Shown piece after piece: positions 1 through 11,372 of a stretch of 64,000 nucleotides of DNA. The notes under the pieces were generated by a model that had not been told where the DNA came from, ran no database searches, and was given only the letters and a program-made list of their open reading frames with translations. Origin of the DNA: Boswellia sacra (taxonomy: Eukaryota; Streptophyta; Magnoliopsida; Sapindales; Burseraceae). The stretch's first letter is position 1. Every line of letters begins with the position of its first letter. The translations under genes were made by a program, and so were the position numbers. Location: NCBI GenBank assembly GCA_013180625.2, contig SNVD02007455.1, positions 62,001 through 126,000 on the forward strand, in the 5' to 3' direction.

Positions 1-166
1 TGATTATGATATACTTAACAGTGTGTTTTTAAGTTATTTGCGATAGAGAGTAAGCAGTGTCACGAGAGTTTAAGATCTTGGCGAGATTTTGTTTTACAAA
101 GATTAGATCAGTGTGTGAAAGTGAGCACTGTAAACGATCCTAAAGATTGTGCAAACAAGATTTTGG
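1..166. other. left flank, no gene seen
   Basis: Non-coding sequence upstream of the first LTR. It shows no ORF with family similarity. Its last five bases (162-166) do not match the five bases after the element's right LTR, so a TSD is not visible here. Confidence 0.5.
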
Positions 167-294
167 TGAATTGCAGCTCTATAGCTGTCTGTGGATGTAG
201 GTTTTATAACCGAACCACGTAAAATTCTCCTGTGCTAATTTACTTTACAGTTTACTGTTATATTATTTATAAATGCATACTTCCAGAACTTACA
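167..294 (+). repeat. Copia-1 5' LTR (128 bp)
   Basis: Starts TGAATTGCAG and ends CTTACA, so it has the usual TG...CA ends. The same sequence lies at 8178-8305. The right end is fixed by the primer-binding site two bases later, and the left end by the 3' LTR start directly after a polypurine tract. This is very short for an element that carries a full gag-pol. Confidence 0.85.
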
Positions 295-296
295 AT

Positions 297-308
297 TGGT
301 ATTGGAGC
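297..308 (+). promoter_or_regulatory. primer-binding site, tRNA-iMet type
   Basis: TGGTATTGGAGC, two bases after the LTR. It matches the usual copia site TGGTATCAGAGC at 10 of 12 positions. It would prime minus-strand cDNA synthesis. Confidence 0.8.
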
Positions 309-356
309 AGGTTCACTGATAGACACGTGAAGAAGCGATCACATTGATCTGGAAGG

Positions 357-2055
357 ATGGAGTTTATTCGCAATGGAGGATCCGGAACACAACCACCTAT
401 TCTTGATGATGGTAATTATCCATATTGGAAGGTAAGAATGATGATGTATATCAAATCTCTTGATGACTGGGTATAGACCAGTGTGCTTAAAGGATGAACA
501 TCACCAACAAAGTTGAATGCTTTTGGTGATGCTGAACCCTATATAAGGAGGAATGGATTGATGAAGAGTACAGACGTTCAAGCTGGAACTCAAAGGCTCT
601 TAATGCAATTTTTGCTATAGTGGACTTAAATAATTTCGGACAGATTTCAAGGTGCAAAGTGGCCAAAGAAACTTGGGATATACTTGAGGTACAACATGAA
701 GGTACCGCATATGTTAAAAAATCTAAATTGATGAGACTGAATTCTCAATTTGAAAATTTGATGATGCATGAAGATGAGTCAATTTCTGAGTTTTACTCTA
801 AGATATGTCACATCACAAATTCTGCATACATGCTTGACAAAACTTTCACTGATGCAGAAATTATTAGCAAAATTATCAGATCTGTTCCAGATAAATTTCA
901 ACCTGAAATTTTAGCCATTGAGGAAGTTAAAAACACTGATGAGATGGGAGTTGATGAACTGATTAGCATTCTCCAAAACTTTGAAATTAATCAGAGTATT
1001 AGGAAGCAAAAAGGAAAAAGCATTGCATTCAATGTTAAAACTGAAAAATCTGATGATGAAAGTAATGATGAATTTGATGAAAATGATTCTAAACAGATTG
1101 GTTTTCTAACAAAGAATTATGTCAAGTTCATGAAAAAGAATTTCAGGAAAAAGAATCAAGGAAAGACATCAAATTCAAATGAAGACAAGTTTCGAAAATT
1201 CAACAAGGAGACTGACAAGAAGAAATTGAAACAATCTGATAAGAAAGGACAGATTCAGTGCTATGAATGTTCTGGTTATGGGCATATTCAGTCTGAATGT
1301 GGTAATCTCAATAAGAAGAACAAATGCTTGATAGCTACCTGGAGTGATGAATCAGAATCTGATTCGGATGATCAAGAATGCATGAGTAATTTTGTTGCAT
1401 TCATAGCATCGACAACTAAAAAAGGGAAAGCTGTTATGACTGACATAACAGAACATTGCAGAACCAATGTGATCACTCAGATGAAAAAGATGGTCCAGAA
1501 TACTATGAAGAGTTGTAAGAGACTTATAATACACTCTATGGTGAATGGCTGAATCAGAAGGAAGAAATCAAAACCTTGAAGAAGGAGATTGAAGTATTGA
1601 CATGTGAAAAATCTTATGCTGAAGACCGTATCACAGAACTGGAGAATGCTTTGACAGACAAAATAACACAAATTGAGAAAATCACAACAGAGCTAATTGA
1701 GAGCAAAAGATGTGTTGATCAACTCAGAATCGAGTAAGCTAAAATTGATCAGGTCTTGAGTCTTGGAAGAGACAGCTCCAACAAACATGGATTAGGATAC
1801 ACGGAAGGTAATGTTGCATCTTCATCAACAACAGTGTTTGTAAAAGCTACAACATCAGGTAAAAATTCTAAACCTAACTCAATAAGGTCAAGTCCTAGTT
1901 CAAAAAGCAATGAAACCTTTATTTCTCCTCTGAGCTCTTTCAAATCCAGTCTTGAAAAGGTAAGAAAATTCATTCCAATTTGTTATTTTTGTGGTAAAAA
2001 GGGACGCATTAGGCATATATGCTTTAAATTGTTGAATCTTTTACATCAAAGATAA
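357..2055 (+). pseudogene. Copia-1 gag (capsid/nucleocapsid) pseudogene
   Basis: Structural protein that would package the element RNA. The likely start is ATG 357. Homology runs through three frames: 357 to about 545, then to about 1485, then 1489-2055. Stops interrupt it at 474 (TAG) and 495 (TGA), at about 1516, and at 1735. A one-base loss near 545 and another frame change near 1485 are inferred from where the family-like protein continues. Visible parts are a helical capsid-like region, a zinc knuckle CYECSGYGHIQSEC (CX2CX4HX4C, near 1259-1300), an acidic stretch, a Lys/Glu coiled coil (about 1540-1740) and a second knuckle-like CYFCGKKGRIRHIC (about 1981-2022). Two knuckles plus a coiled coil fit SIRE-type Gag. 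It cannot be translated as it stands. Confidence 0.85.
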
Positions 2056-2085
2056 AAAAAGTTCAAACTGTTACCAAAGTCACAA

Positions 2086-5000
2086 TTGCAGTGGGTTAAG
2101 AAAGAGAAGACAATATGCAATGTTGCTTTTACCACTCTTAAACAATCTTCTAACGATTTGTGGTATTTTGAAAGTGGCTATTCCAGGCATATGACTGGAA
2201 ATAAACAGTTTTTGAAAAATTTTAAAGCATGCAGGGAAGGAAATGTCACTTATGGAGATGGAGCAAAGAGTAAGATCATTAGCAAAGGCATTTTAAATTA
2301 TAAAGGTCTACCCAAATTCTAAAATGTTTTGCTGGTTGAAGGTTTGAAAGCTAATCTAATTAGTATTAGTCATATATGTGATGACAAATATATTGTTAAT
2401 TTCTCACAAAACAAATGTCTAGTCTTAGATAACTTTGGTAAATGCATTTTAGAAGGAAATAGATCTTCAGATAATTGCTATTTGGTAAAAATTGCATTTA
2501 AAGCTAAGATTTCAGATTTGGAATTGTGGCATCAAAAATTAGGTCACTTAAATTACAAAGACTTGGTTAGATTAACTAAGTCAGGTGCTGTAAAAGGAGT
2601 TCCTAAATTTGATGACAATGTAAATGAAATTTGTGGACCATGTCAAATATGAAAACAATTAGAAGTTCATACAAAGCCAATCCACATCTTAGCACATCCA
2701 AAATACTTGATTTGCTTCACATGGATCTTATGGGTCCTATGCAAATTGAAAGCATTACAGGTAAGAGATACATATTTGTTTGTGTGGATGACTTTTCTAG
2801 ATATACTTGGGTTGATTTTATTAAAGAAAAATCTGACACTTTTGAAGCTTTCAGGAATCTTTGTGTTAAGCTTGAAAATGAGCAAAACAAGAACATTGGC
2901 AAGATAGTGAGAATAAGAAGTGATCATGGCAAGGAGTTTGAAAATGTTAGCTATGCTGATTTTTGCAAATATCATGGTATTGATCATAAATTTTCAGCTC
3001 CCAAAACCCCTGAACAAAATGGTATTGTGGAAAGGAAGAATAGAACTCTTCAAGAGATGGCTAGAGTGATGCTCAATATCAAAAAGTTGACTAAAAGGCT
3101 ATGGGCTGAAGCAATAAGCACTGCTTGTTATATTTCAAATAGACTTTTTTTAAGACCTGACACTAACCAGACACCTTATGAAATTTTGAAAGGTAGAAAA
3201 CCTAATTTGAAATATTTTCATGTTTTTGGATGCAGGTGTTATATCTTAAATGACAGAGAGCTGTTAGGAAAATTAGATCCAAGAAGTGATGAAAGAGTTT
3301 TTGTGGGATATGCACAAAACAGCAAAGCATTTCGGGTTTACAATCTTTGAACTGAGGCAGTCATGGAATCTGCAAACGTAGTCTTTGATGATCTAGAAGA
3401 TTACACAGAATACTCAAAAGAGGAAAGCATAACCAGCTTTACAGAAGATAAAGAAAAATCATATTCTGACAGCAACAGTAAGAAAGATGATTCAGTCATG
3501 AAAGAGGAAACAACTGTTGTTACATCAGACACAACAATGAAAACTGACAATTCAAATTTCAACAAAGAATTAATCAGAAATGAAGATGAAAGAAAAGATC
3601 CACCCACTTGGATTCAGAAGGCACATCCAACCAGCTCTATCATTGGAACGCCAGATGGCATGATGAAAACTACGAGCAAGGTAAGGAATTAGGTAAGGTT
3701 TGCATGTTATGTTTCATTAGTTGAACAAAAAAATGTGACAGAAGCTTTAAAAGAAGATGTTTGGATTCAGGCAATACAAGATAAACTTAATTAATTTAAA
3801 AGAAATGAAGTGTGGGAATTAGTTTCTAGACCAGAAAATGCAAATGTCATTGGAATTAAATGGATATTCAAAAATAAAACTAATGAAAGTGGTCAAGTAG
3901 TAAGAAATAAAGCTAGGCTAGTAGCACAAGATTACACACAAGTAGAAGGCCTAGACTTTAATGAAACCTTTGTACCAGTAGCTAGACTTGAATCAATCAG
4001 ATTACTACTTGCAATTGCTTGTTTGCTTGATTTTAAATTATATCAAATGGATGTTAAAACAACATTTTTAAATGGCTATCTCAATGAAGAAGTTTTTGTT
4101 GAACAGCCTAAGGGTTTTGAAGATCCTAAACATCCCGATTTTGTGTACAGGTTGCATAAAGCTTTGTATGGATTGAAACAAGCTCCTAAAGCTTGGTATG
4201 AAAGATTGACAAATTTTTTTATCAACAGAGGTTATAAAAGAGGTAGCAATGATAAGACCTTATTTATCAAACATGCATCTAACTAGTTTATTGTTGCTCA
4301 AATATATGTTGATGACATTGTTTTCGGATCAACTAACAAAAGTAAAACTAATGAGTTTGTTAAGTTGATACAGGAAGAATTTGAGATGAGCATGGTAGGA
4401 GAATTTAATTTCTTTCTTGGATTGCAGGTTAAGCAAATGAATAATGGGATATTCATATCTCAATCAAAATATGCTAAAAATCTTGTAAAGAAATTTGGGC
4501 TTGAGAATTCAAAAACAATGAAAACTCCTATCAGTACTAACCTAAAACTCTCAAAAGACAATGCAAGAAAAGATGTTGATACAAGTTTGTATAGAAGCAT
4601 CATTGGCAGCCTGTTATACCTCACAGCAAGTAGACCAGACTTGTGCTTTAGTGTAGGACTTTGTGCAAGATTTCAAGCAAATCCCAAAAAATCACATCTG
4701 GTAGCAGCTAAGAGAATCATCATATATGTACATGGAACCCATGATTATGGTATATGGTTTTCTAAAGATACAAATGATTATCTTGTAGGGTTTAGTGATG
4801 CTGACTGGGCAGGAAATACAAATGACAGAAAAAGCACATCAGGAGGGTGTTTTTATCTTGGTACTAACTTGATTTCTTGACACAGCAAAAAGCAGAACTC
4901 TATTTCTTTGTCTACTGCTAAAGCTGAGTATATAGCAGCAGGAAGTTGTTGCACACAACTACTGTGGATGAAGCAAATGTTGAATGATTATGGTATTGAA

Positions 5001-5240
5001 CAGAAACCTATAACTGTGTTTTGTGATAATACTAGTGTTATAAACATTTCCAAAAATCCTGTTTAGCATTCTAGAACAAAATACATTGAGATAAGATACC
5101 ATTTTATAAGGGAACTTGTAGAGTCTAAGGTGATACACATTGAACACATCTCCACTGATAACCAATTGGCTGACTTGTTCACTAAGGCAGTGGATACAAC
5201 AAGATTTGAGAATCTAAGAAAGGCCTTAGGCATCTGTTAG
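2086..5240 (+). pseudogene. Copia-1 pol pseudogene (PR-INT-RT-RNH)
   Basis: Replication polyprotein remnant. Protease: WYFESGYSRHMTG near 2160, where the family has a catalytic Asp in DSG and this copy has Glu. Pre-integrase zinc region: ELWHQKLGHLNYKDL near 2518 with CGPCQ near 2635. Integrase core: HMDLMGPM (Asp), RIRSDHGKEF (Asp) and GIVERKNRTL (Glu), so the D-D-E triad is kept. Reverse transcriptase: GIKWIFKNK, ALYGLKQAPKAWYERL and QIYVDDIVFGST, so the YVDD site is kept. RNase H: GFSDADWAG and STAKAEYIAAGS. One frame change lies near 2648. From about 2655 to the natural stop at 5238 a single frame is kept with six premature stops (3348 TGA, 3690 TAG, 3792 TAA, 4284 TAG, 4878 TGA, 5064 TAG). 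Confidence 0.92.
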
Positions 5241-6072
5241 TTATCTGAATAAACACTACTTGCTGTTATGTTAATTGTATCTGTAATATCATAAGTTTTC
5301 TTCTAATTTAGCGTATGTGAGTTGTAATATAAAAAGTGTGTGAATGATAAGATACTTGTTTAAAATGAAAAATACAGAGAGAGCTACCAATATATGATGT
5401 GTGAAACCCATCATTGAGAGTAACTTGAGGGTATCTAAGAAATATGTTGAGGTCACCCACTCAAATGAAAAGGGATACCTCTATATTGTGTGACAGCTAC
5501 TGTATTTATAAATCCAATGGGATTAAAATATGTCGAAATAATATATTTTACATCTCAATCAATTGAAAAGATAGATGAAAATTGCTTTCATGTGAAAATA
5601 ATTAATAGTTCTGAAATATGTTTTCTTAGAATGATTCATATGATGTTTAGATATTGTTGTTATGTCAATTTTAACTGTTTTCTGTTATATTTTTCATATC
5701 ATACGATGCTCTTTGTGCCTATCTGAAATTTGATTTATGTTGTGTGTCTATGTGTCAAAAATGCCATGTCAGCTTTATTGAATTGAGGGGGAGAAAATTT
5801 AGTGGCGGGAATCCTAACTCTCTTAGAATTCCTTATTCTAATGGAAATCAAATTTTGAATTCTTATTCATTAATGACAGTTATTAAGCGGTTTTGGAAAG
5901 GGTTTTAGAATTAAATTTTGTGGGAATTTAAAAATTAAGTCAAGTATATTACGAAATCAGTTAGGGTATTTCCTGTTCATACCATACTCCAACAACAGTT
6001 TCGACACTTTCTCTCTCGTCTTGCTGTTCTCTCTCTACTCTGGGAAACTCTTGCAGACTTGAAACCCTAACA
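5241..6072 (+). other. pol-ORF3 spacer with internal purine tract
   Basis: No coding potential that I could support. It holds a purine run, GAGGGGGAGAAAA, at 5785-5797. Such a run could be a second, central-type polypurine tract, although its distance from the 3' LTR makes that uncertain. The last 100 bases before ATG 6073 are pyrimidine-rich, like a leader. Confidence 0.5.
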
Positions 6073-7989
6073 ATGGCGACCACCTTAGAATCTTCAAAAA
6101 CCCATAGTTCTTCATCTTTACAAAACGACTCTGGTTACAACAGTAGCAACAGTGAACAGTCGTCTCATTCACAACAGCCTCAAGCAGAGATCCCAATTGA
6201 TCCTGCTATGAGCAAAGATGAATTGGTTCCAGTCAAGAAGATAAAAGACAAGGTGAAGCCAAAGTATAACAAGTTCCTCACAGCAACCGTCAAGCAGAAA
6301 TTCTTGAAGTACACTTCAAAAAGGAAATTGCGTATGGAAAGGCCAGTGAAGCTGACTGACTTCAACAACTATGGTTTGAGTGAGCTTCTTGAGTCTATAT
6401 ACTGGACTCGTACAGTAAACAATTTCCTACCCCCTGTGAAGTCGTTAATTCAGGAGTTCTATGCTAATATCTCTACTTCAATTGATGATCCGAAAAGCTT
6501 TCATTATCATAGAGTGTATTGTAGTGGAAAGTTTGTGAAATTCTCACCGAACTTCATAAATACATTATTTGATATACCAATAGGAAGCTTGCATTCGTTG
6601 GATGAGAATTTTGATATGGCTGTAGTGATTAAAGAATTGACTGGTAGAGGGGATATAGAATGGAAACCGAGGGATGGAATTGACCAGTAATATCTCGAAA
6701 AGAAGTATAGGGTGATGCATAAGATTGCACAATTTAACTGGTTTCCCTCATCACATCAAAACCAAGTTCGGGAAGATAGAGTGAAGTTTTTGTTCTATTT
6801 AGGCACCAATAGGCCTATCTATTTTGGCTTGCTAGCTTATAGACTGATTGTTTAGATTGTTCCATACAAATCTGCCTATCATTTATTGGTTTTTTCTTGT
6901 TTAATTCAAGGAATTCTAGCACAAAATGGCATCCCTATAAGCCTCAAAGAACATACTGAAATTCTGACCAAGTCAATCACCAAAGGTTTTCTTCAGCATT
7001 TGTATGATAAGACTGATCTCCCTGCACTAGAACCAAAACCCAGGAGAGTCCGAAAATATCCTATGAGCAATGTAGAAGAACAACTTGCTATGATAAATTC
7101 TGTCTTGAATGATATTGTGTAGGATCTTAAAGATATCAAAACAAAACAATCTGTTTTGGAGGCCAAGCTTGCAGGACAATCTGGTGCTACAGAAGAACCA
7201 TAGCCCATGAAAACTGAAAATGTGGTTCCTGAGAAATCTGCAGAGCACGTACTAGAAACTGATGCACCTTTGCCTAAAGCAACAGAGCCAATACCTGCAG
7301 AACATCCAACTGAACAAACTGCTGTTGAGACAAACATAACAGCGAAGAAGAAGAAAAAGAAAAAGAAATTCAAGACAACAGCAAACGGATTGAAAGAAAA
7401 GAAGAAGATCAAATTGGTGAAGAAACCATCTGACAAGAGGAAAAAGAAAATTGAATTAGCAGCTCAAGAACTGAGGGATGAGTCTTTTTCAAATGAACCA
7501 CCACAAGAAGAACCCGAGATGACATTGCCTTCACCAATTGCTGAGGAAGAACCTCATGTTTCTCCGGTCCCTGAAGTAGAGCATCATGACTCTCCACCAT
7601 CGACAAAGTCATCACCACATGAAGTCACAACCACACCACCTGCAAAACACATTTAGGAACCTCTATCTATAGCAGACACAACTGCACCAGCCACACCACT
7701 TCCATCAACACTTATAGAAGAGTCACTGGTTCCTTCTCAACAACCTGCTGTTGAGTTGCCAATAATAGAAACCAGTGCTGAATGTCTTGATAAGAAAATT
7801 CGCAAGATTGTGGTTGAAGTTACTGCCACTTCCTCTGAGACAACTGAAGTGCAGCCAGCTTCTGTGTCCACTGAGCAGCTTACACCAATTACTACTGGCA
7901 AACGGTTCAAAATGAAGGCTGGTAGGATTAAGAAGTGCTCTGCCAGCTCCTCTTCTCCACCTGTTCGCAAGTCTCTAAGACTGCGTTAG
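6073..7989 (+). pseudogene. Copia-1 third ORF: putative plant transposon protein / env-position ORF, broken
   Basis: Extra ORF between pol and the 3' LTR, the position where SIRE-type elements have an envelope-like ORF. ATG 6073 follows a pyrimidine-rich leader. The frame is kept over 1,917 bases with no frameshift, interrupted by five stops (6688 TAA, 6853, 7120, 7201 and 7654 TAG) before the natural TAG at 7987. Residues about 85-260 (GKFVKFSPNFINTLFDIP, then KYRVMHKIAQFNWFP after the first stop) resemble the family called putative plant transposon protein. The C-terminal half is rich in Lys, Pro, Glu and Thr, with a KKKKKKKK run near 7345. I see no convincing membrane segment or signal peptide, so a true envelope role is doubtful. 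Function is unknown. Confidence 0.7.
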
Positions 7990-8159
7990 TTTTTGACAAC
8001 TTGTCCTGAAATCAATGGGGAGAAGGAGGAGTTTCTGATATGGATTTTCTGATTCTGATATAATGTTTTCTGTTATGTTTTGTTGAATTGTACTGTTTTG
8101 TTTTGATTTGATACTTTTGTCTAATATTTTTTTGTTTATTCTCCTCCAGGGTGGTATGT

Positions 8160-8175
8160 AAGGAGTAAGGGGGAG
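8160..8175 (+). promoter_or_regulatory. polypurine tract of Copia-1
   Basis: AAGGAGTAAGGGGGAG, two bases before the 3' LTR. It would prime plus-strand synthesis, and it fixes the LTR start at 8178. Confidence 0.85.
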
Positions 8176-8177
8176 TA

Positions 8178-8305
8178 TGAATTGCAGCTCTATAGTTATC
8201 TGTGGATGTAGGTTTTATAACCGAATCACGTAAAATCTTCCTGTGCCAATTTACTTTACAGTTTACTGTTATATTATTTATAATTGCATACTTCCAAAAC
8301 TTACA
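8178..8305 (+). repeat. Copia-1 3' LTR (128 bp)
   Basis: Copy of 167-294 with 8 differences counted by eye (7 transitions, 1 transversion). It begins TG after the polypurine tract and ends CA. Confidence 0.85.
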
Positions 8306-9175
8306 AATTAATCAATTATTTACTTTAATAAATTATAAAATTTAATTTATTAAAAAATTATTTTTAAAAATATTTTTTCTAGAAAAATGAAAAATAGTTG
8401 TCAGACTGTCACCCTGCAGGCAATGTCTCTATCGTCGGCCACCATCGCCAGACCCGTCCTGTGACATTGCCATGACCTTCAGGATTGCCGTCAACTGCTT
8501 TCCATGGATCCATCATCATCTCAGCCGTTAATGCTGCCAATCGACGAGATTGGATGGTTAAAGTTTTGGCTCTGACGAAGACTGTTTCTGACAGTGATTT
8601 TGAATTTTATTTTTTGTTATTTAAATAATATATTAATAAATATAATTTATATTATATTATTTTTATTTTAAGTATTATAATTTAATTAATTTAAATATTA
8701 ATAGTTGTAAATGTTTTTACAAAATTATGTACATTTTAGTAATTTTCTTGAAATTGAGATTTTGAAAATCAAATTTATCAAACAAATGTTCATAGCTTTT
8801 GGACAGTACAATAATTTCTAAAAGTTAATTTATCAAATACCTATAATTTTTTGAGATAGCAGGATGACTGCTGATTCTCTCCACAACACTTTTTTACAGT
8901 AATTTTCAATAGCACAAAGTTTCAAACAAACCTTTAACCCTTTAATGATAAGTTCTGTGATACAAGTGAAAGTGTTTAATGAGGAAATTTTGACAGTAGA
9001 ACTAGCAAAAATAACCTTTCAAAGTTAAAGCAGGAGATATTTATAAACCCTCTGTTATTATTCTTAAATCTTGAGCTTTCATTATATTTGCCATGCCGTT
9101 ATTTTAGAGAGCCGTGTGGCTTTCTAGAATATCAAAATTAAATTATATGTTATGAAGAATACTATATCGATAACA
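8306..9175. other. A/T-rich flank with a G/C-rich island
   Basis: No gene found. A G/C-rich island at about 8400-8590 stands out from very A/T-rich surroundings. It weakly resembles the island at about 38420-38630 (shared word GGTTAAAGTTTTGG), so this may be part of a small decayed DNA transposon. I cannot set its ends. Confidence 0.4.
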
Positions 9176-9184
9176 TATTTCTAA

Positions 9185-9560
9185 GGGAATATTTTATAAA
9201 TAACCCTATGTTATAGCCTAATATCACCAATAACCTCAACTTTATAGAAATAGGCACTTATGACCCCAACGTTACTTCACTACGATTACCATTACAGAGT
9301 TTGGGGTAAATTGGTCATTTTAATAATTTTTATATGAAAAACTTTCACAGTTTGGGATTTGAACTCAAGCAAAAGGTAGAAATGTGCCAAGCAACCATCA
9401 CACCACAGACTTGGTTTGATATGATGTCTGCACAGTAATTAATTTATCCTCTTATCCTCTCACCGCGCCATCAAAGAATGTTTGCTTGCTCAGCGTCTCT
9501 CTTCTCTCTACATTTCGTCATCTTCTTCCTGCTATAAATACTTCAAATTTTAAGAGAAAA
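9185..9560 (+). repeat. Pack-MULE left terminal inverted repeat
   Basis: About 375 bases that pair with 12117-12519 on the other strand, with small gaps. Matching words include ATAACCCTAT near the tip and CATTTCGTCAT at the inner end (near 9512). Confidence 0.8.
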
Positions 9561-10389
9561 AATCAAATAAATTAATTAATTTGGCAAAGTCCCCTTCGCT
9601 TCCATCAATCTCCACATATACCATGACCTAACAGACCTATAATGTGGAATCCCATATATATATATATATATATTACAATTTTAGAAATATGCCATGTTTA
9701 AATAAATGAGAATTGGGTTGGAAATTGATAAGGATGGATTGGACTTAGATTACAAATGAATGGACTTAGGCCCATGGGTAGTCTTGGATATTTAAGAGAT
9801 ATTAGAGTTCCAAAGAGGGGATTTTTTTTTCTTTCATTTTCGTGATAGAAGAGGGGAGTCTGACGGGTTAAAGGGAGAGGGAAAGAAGAAGAAGAAGAAG
9901 AAGAAAAGAGAAGGAAGAAAAAAAGAGGAAAAGAAGGAAAAATCAAAGAGGTGTATAAACTTGAAAACCAAGTAGGGATTTTCTAACACTATACTTAAAT
10001 CGTGTTATTTATTTTTGTTGTTTTAATTGATATTGGTTTGCAATACATGTGACTTATTGTGAATGGATTGTTTTGTTGCTTGGATGATGAATTATGTGTG
10101 AAATTAAGTGCTTAGGAAGTGAAGTAGAGGTTGTTCTTGAGGGGAGTTGTAGTTCACGTGATTATTCTGTGTTATTTGAGCTGCTGCATTTTTCTGGATC
10201 ATGATTTGTATGATTTTGCTTTTGTTTAGAAAAATACATATATGAAGCTTTAAATAGCCACTGATTTCATTGAATTTGGAGTTATAATGAAATTTTGGTG
10301 AATTTTTGAAGTTGGAGGTTGAAATCTGAAAATGATAGTGTTAACCGACATAATAGAACAGGTTCACAACTCTGTATATTTTGGAACTG

Positions 10390-10935
10390 ATATTTAATCC
10401 GACACTACTCGACACTTACTTGTCGAGTGTCGAGTGGAAGGTGTCGAGTGTCGGTTGTGAACATATAGACTGTCGGTTATGAACATATCGAGTGTCGAGT
10501 GACATGTGTCGAGCGTCGGTTATGAATGTGTCGAGTGTCGGTTATGGAAGTGTCGAGTGTCTGGTGCGGAGTGTCGAGTAAACAGTATCGCGTGTTGTAT
10601 ACGCGACTCGACTTGTAGATATGAGTGTCAAGTGAGTGGTGTCGAGTGTCGAGTGTCTGGTACCGAGTGTCAAGTGAATAGTATCACGTGTTGTATGCAC
10701 GACTCGACATGTATATGAGAGTGTCGAGTGAGTGGTGTCGAGTGAGTGGTGTCGATTGTCTAGTGTCTGGTGTCAAGTGGACAGTGTCGCGTGTTGTATG
10801 CGCGACTCAACATGCAGGTGTGAGTGTCGAGTGTCTGGTGTCGAGCGGAATTTACAGTGTCAAGTGTCGAGCGGAATTTACAGTGTCGAGTGTCGAGCAG
10901 AATTTACCGTGTCGAGTGTCGAGCAGAATTATAGA
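10390..10935 (+). repeat. GTGTCGAG tandem/hairpin repeat inside the solo LTR
   Basis: Dozens of irregular copies of GTGTCGAGTG with variants. A longer core, ACGACTCGACATGTA, sits at 10699-10713, and related versions lie near 10605 and 10803. ACTCGACA is the reverse complement of TGTCGAGT, so neighbouring copies can form hairpins. The same repeat occurs at 15850-16320 and 42395-42830. Confidence 0.9.
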
Positions 10936-11045
10936 ATCGACCCAAACCACGTGCACACTTCCTGAAAGTCCTGGATTTTTCATAGAAATTGTATTTTCTT
11001 GAGATTTATTTTAGAAATTATATTGAAAGGTTGTAAGTGTATGCA

Positions 11046-11372
11046 TTGGACCTTGAATGAGCCGTTTTGAATACGGATCCAAGGAGAATGCGGATATGAA
11101 ATTCTTAGTGTTGGACATTGGATGGGCCGTCTTGTATACGGATTCAAAGGGAGCACGAATATAAACGTGATGTGTTGGACCTTGGATGGGCCGTCTTGTA
11201 TACGGATCCAAGGGGAACACGAATATATAAACGTGATGTGTTGGACCTTGGTGGGTTGTTTTGTATACGGATCCAAGGGGAACACGAAAATATATAACCG
11301 TGATGTGTTGGACCTTGGATGAGCCGTTTTGTATACGGATCCAAGGGGAACACTAATAAAAACTTGATGTGT
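11046..11372 (+). repeat. five tandem units of about 62-68 bp
   Basis: Units begin near 11047, 11110, 11174, 11240 and 11308 with TTGGACCTTGGATG. Each contains GTATACGGATCCAAGG. They lie inside the solo LTR, downstream of the GTGTCGAG block. Confidence 0.9.

Larger units (their letters stand above)
167..8305 (+). mobile_element. Copia-1: SIRE-like Ty1/copia retrotransposon, decayed
   Basis: A complete but non-functional copia-type LTR retrotransposon. In order it has a 128-bp LTR, a tRNA-iMet-type primer-binding site, gag, pol (protease, integrase, reverse transcriptase, RNase H), a third ORF, a polypurine tract and a second 128-bp LTR. The copia class follows from integrase lying before reverse transcriptase. 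The SIRE/Maximus assignment is inferred from the long gag with a coiled coil and two zinc knuckles and from the extra ORF after pol. The coding regions carry many stop codons. By eye the two LTRs differ at 8 of 128 positions, seven of them transitions, so the insertion is not recent. No TSD is visible. Confidence 0.9.

Noticed and set aside
8306..9175. A second copy of the small element at 38068-38974
   Set aside because: Only the G/C-rich island and one word are similar. I could not find matching ends or a TSD.
10506..11353. Several reading frames inside the solo LTR
   Set aside because: They are translations of the two tandem repeat blocks. The LTR is bounded by a TSD and has no coding role here.
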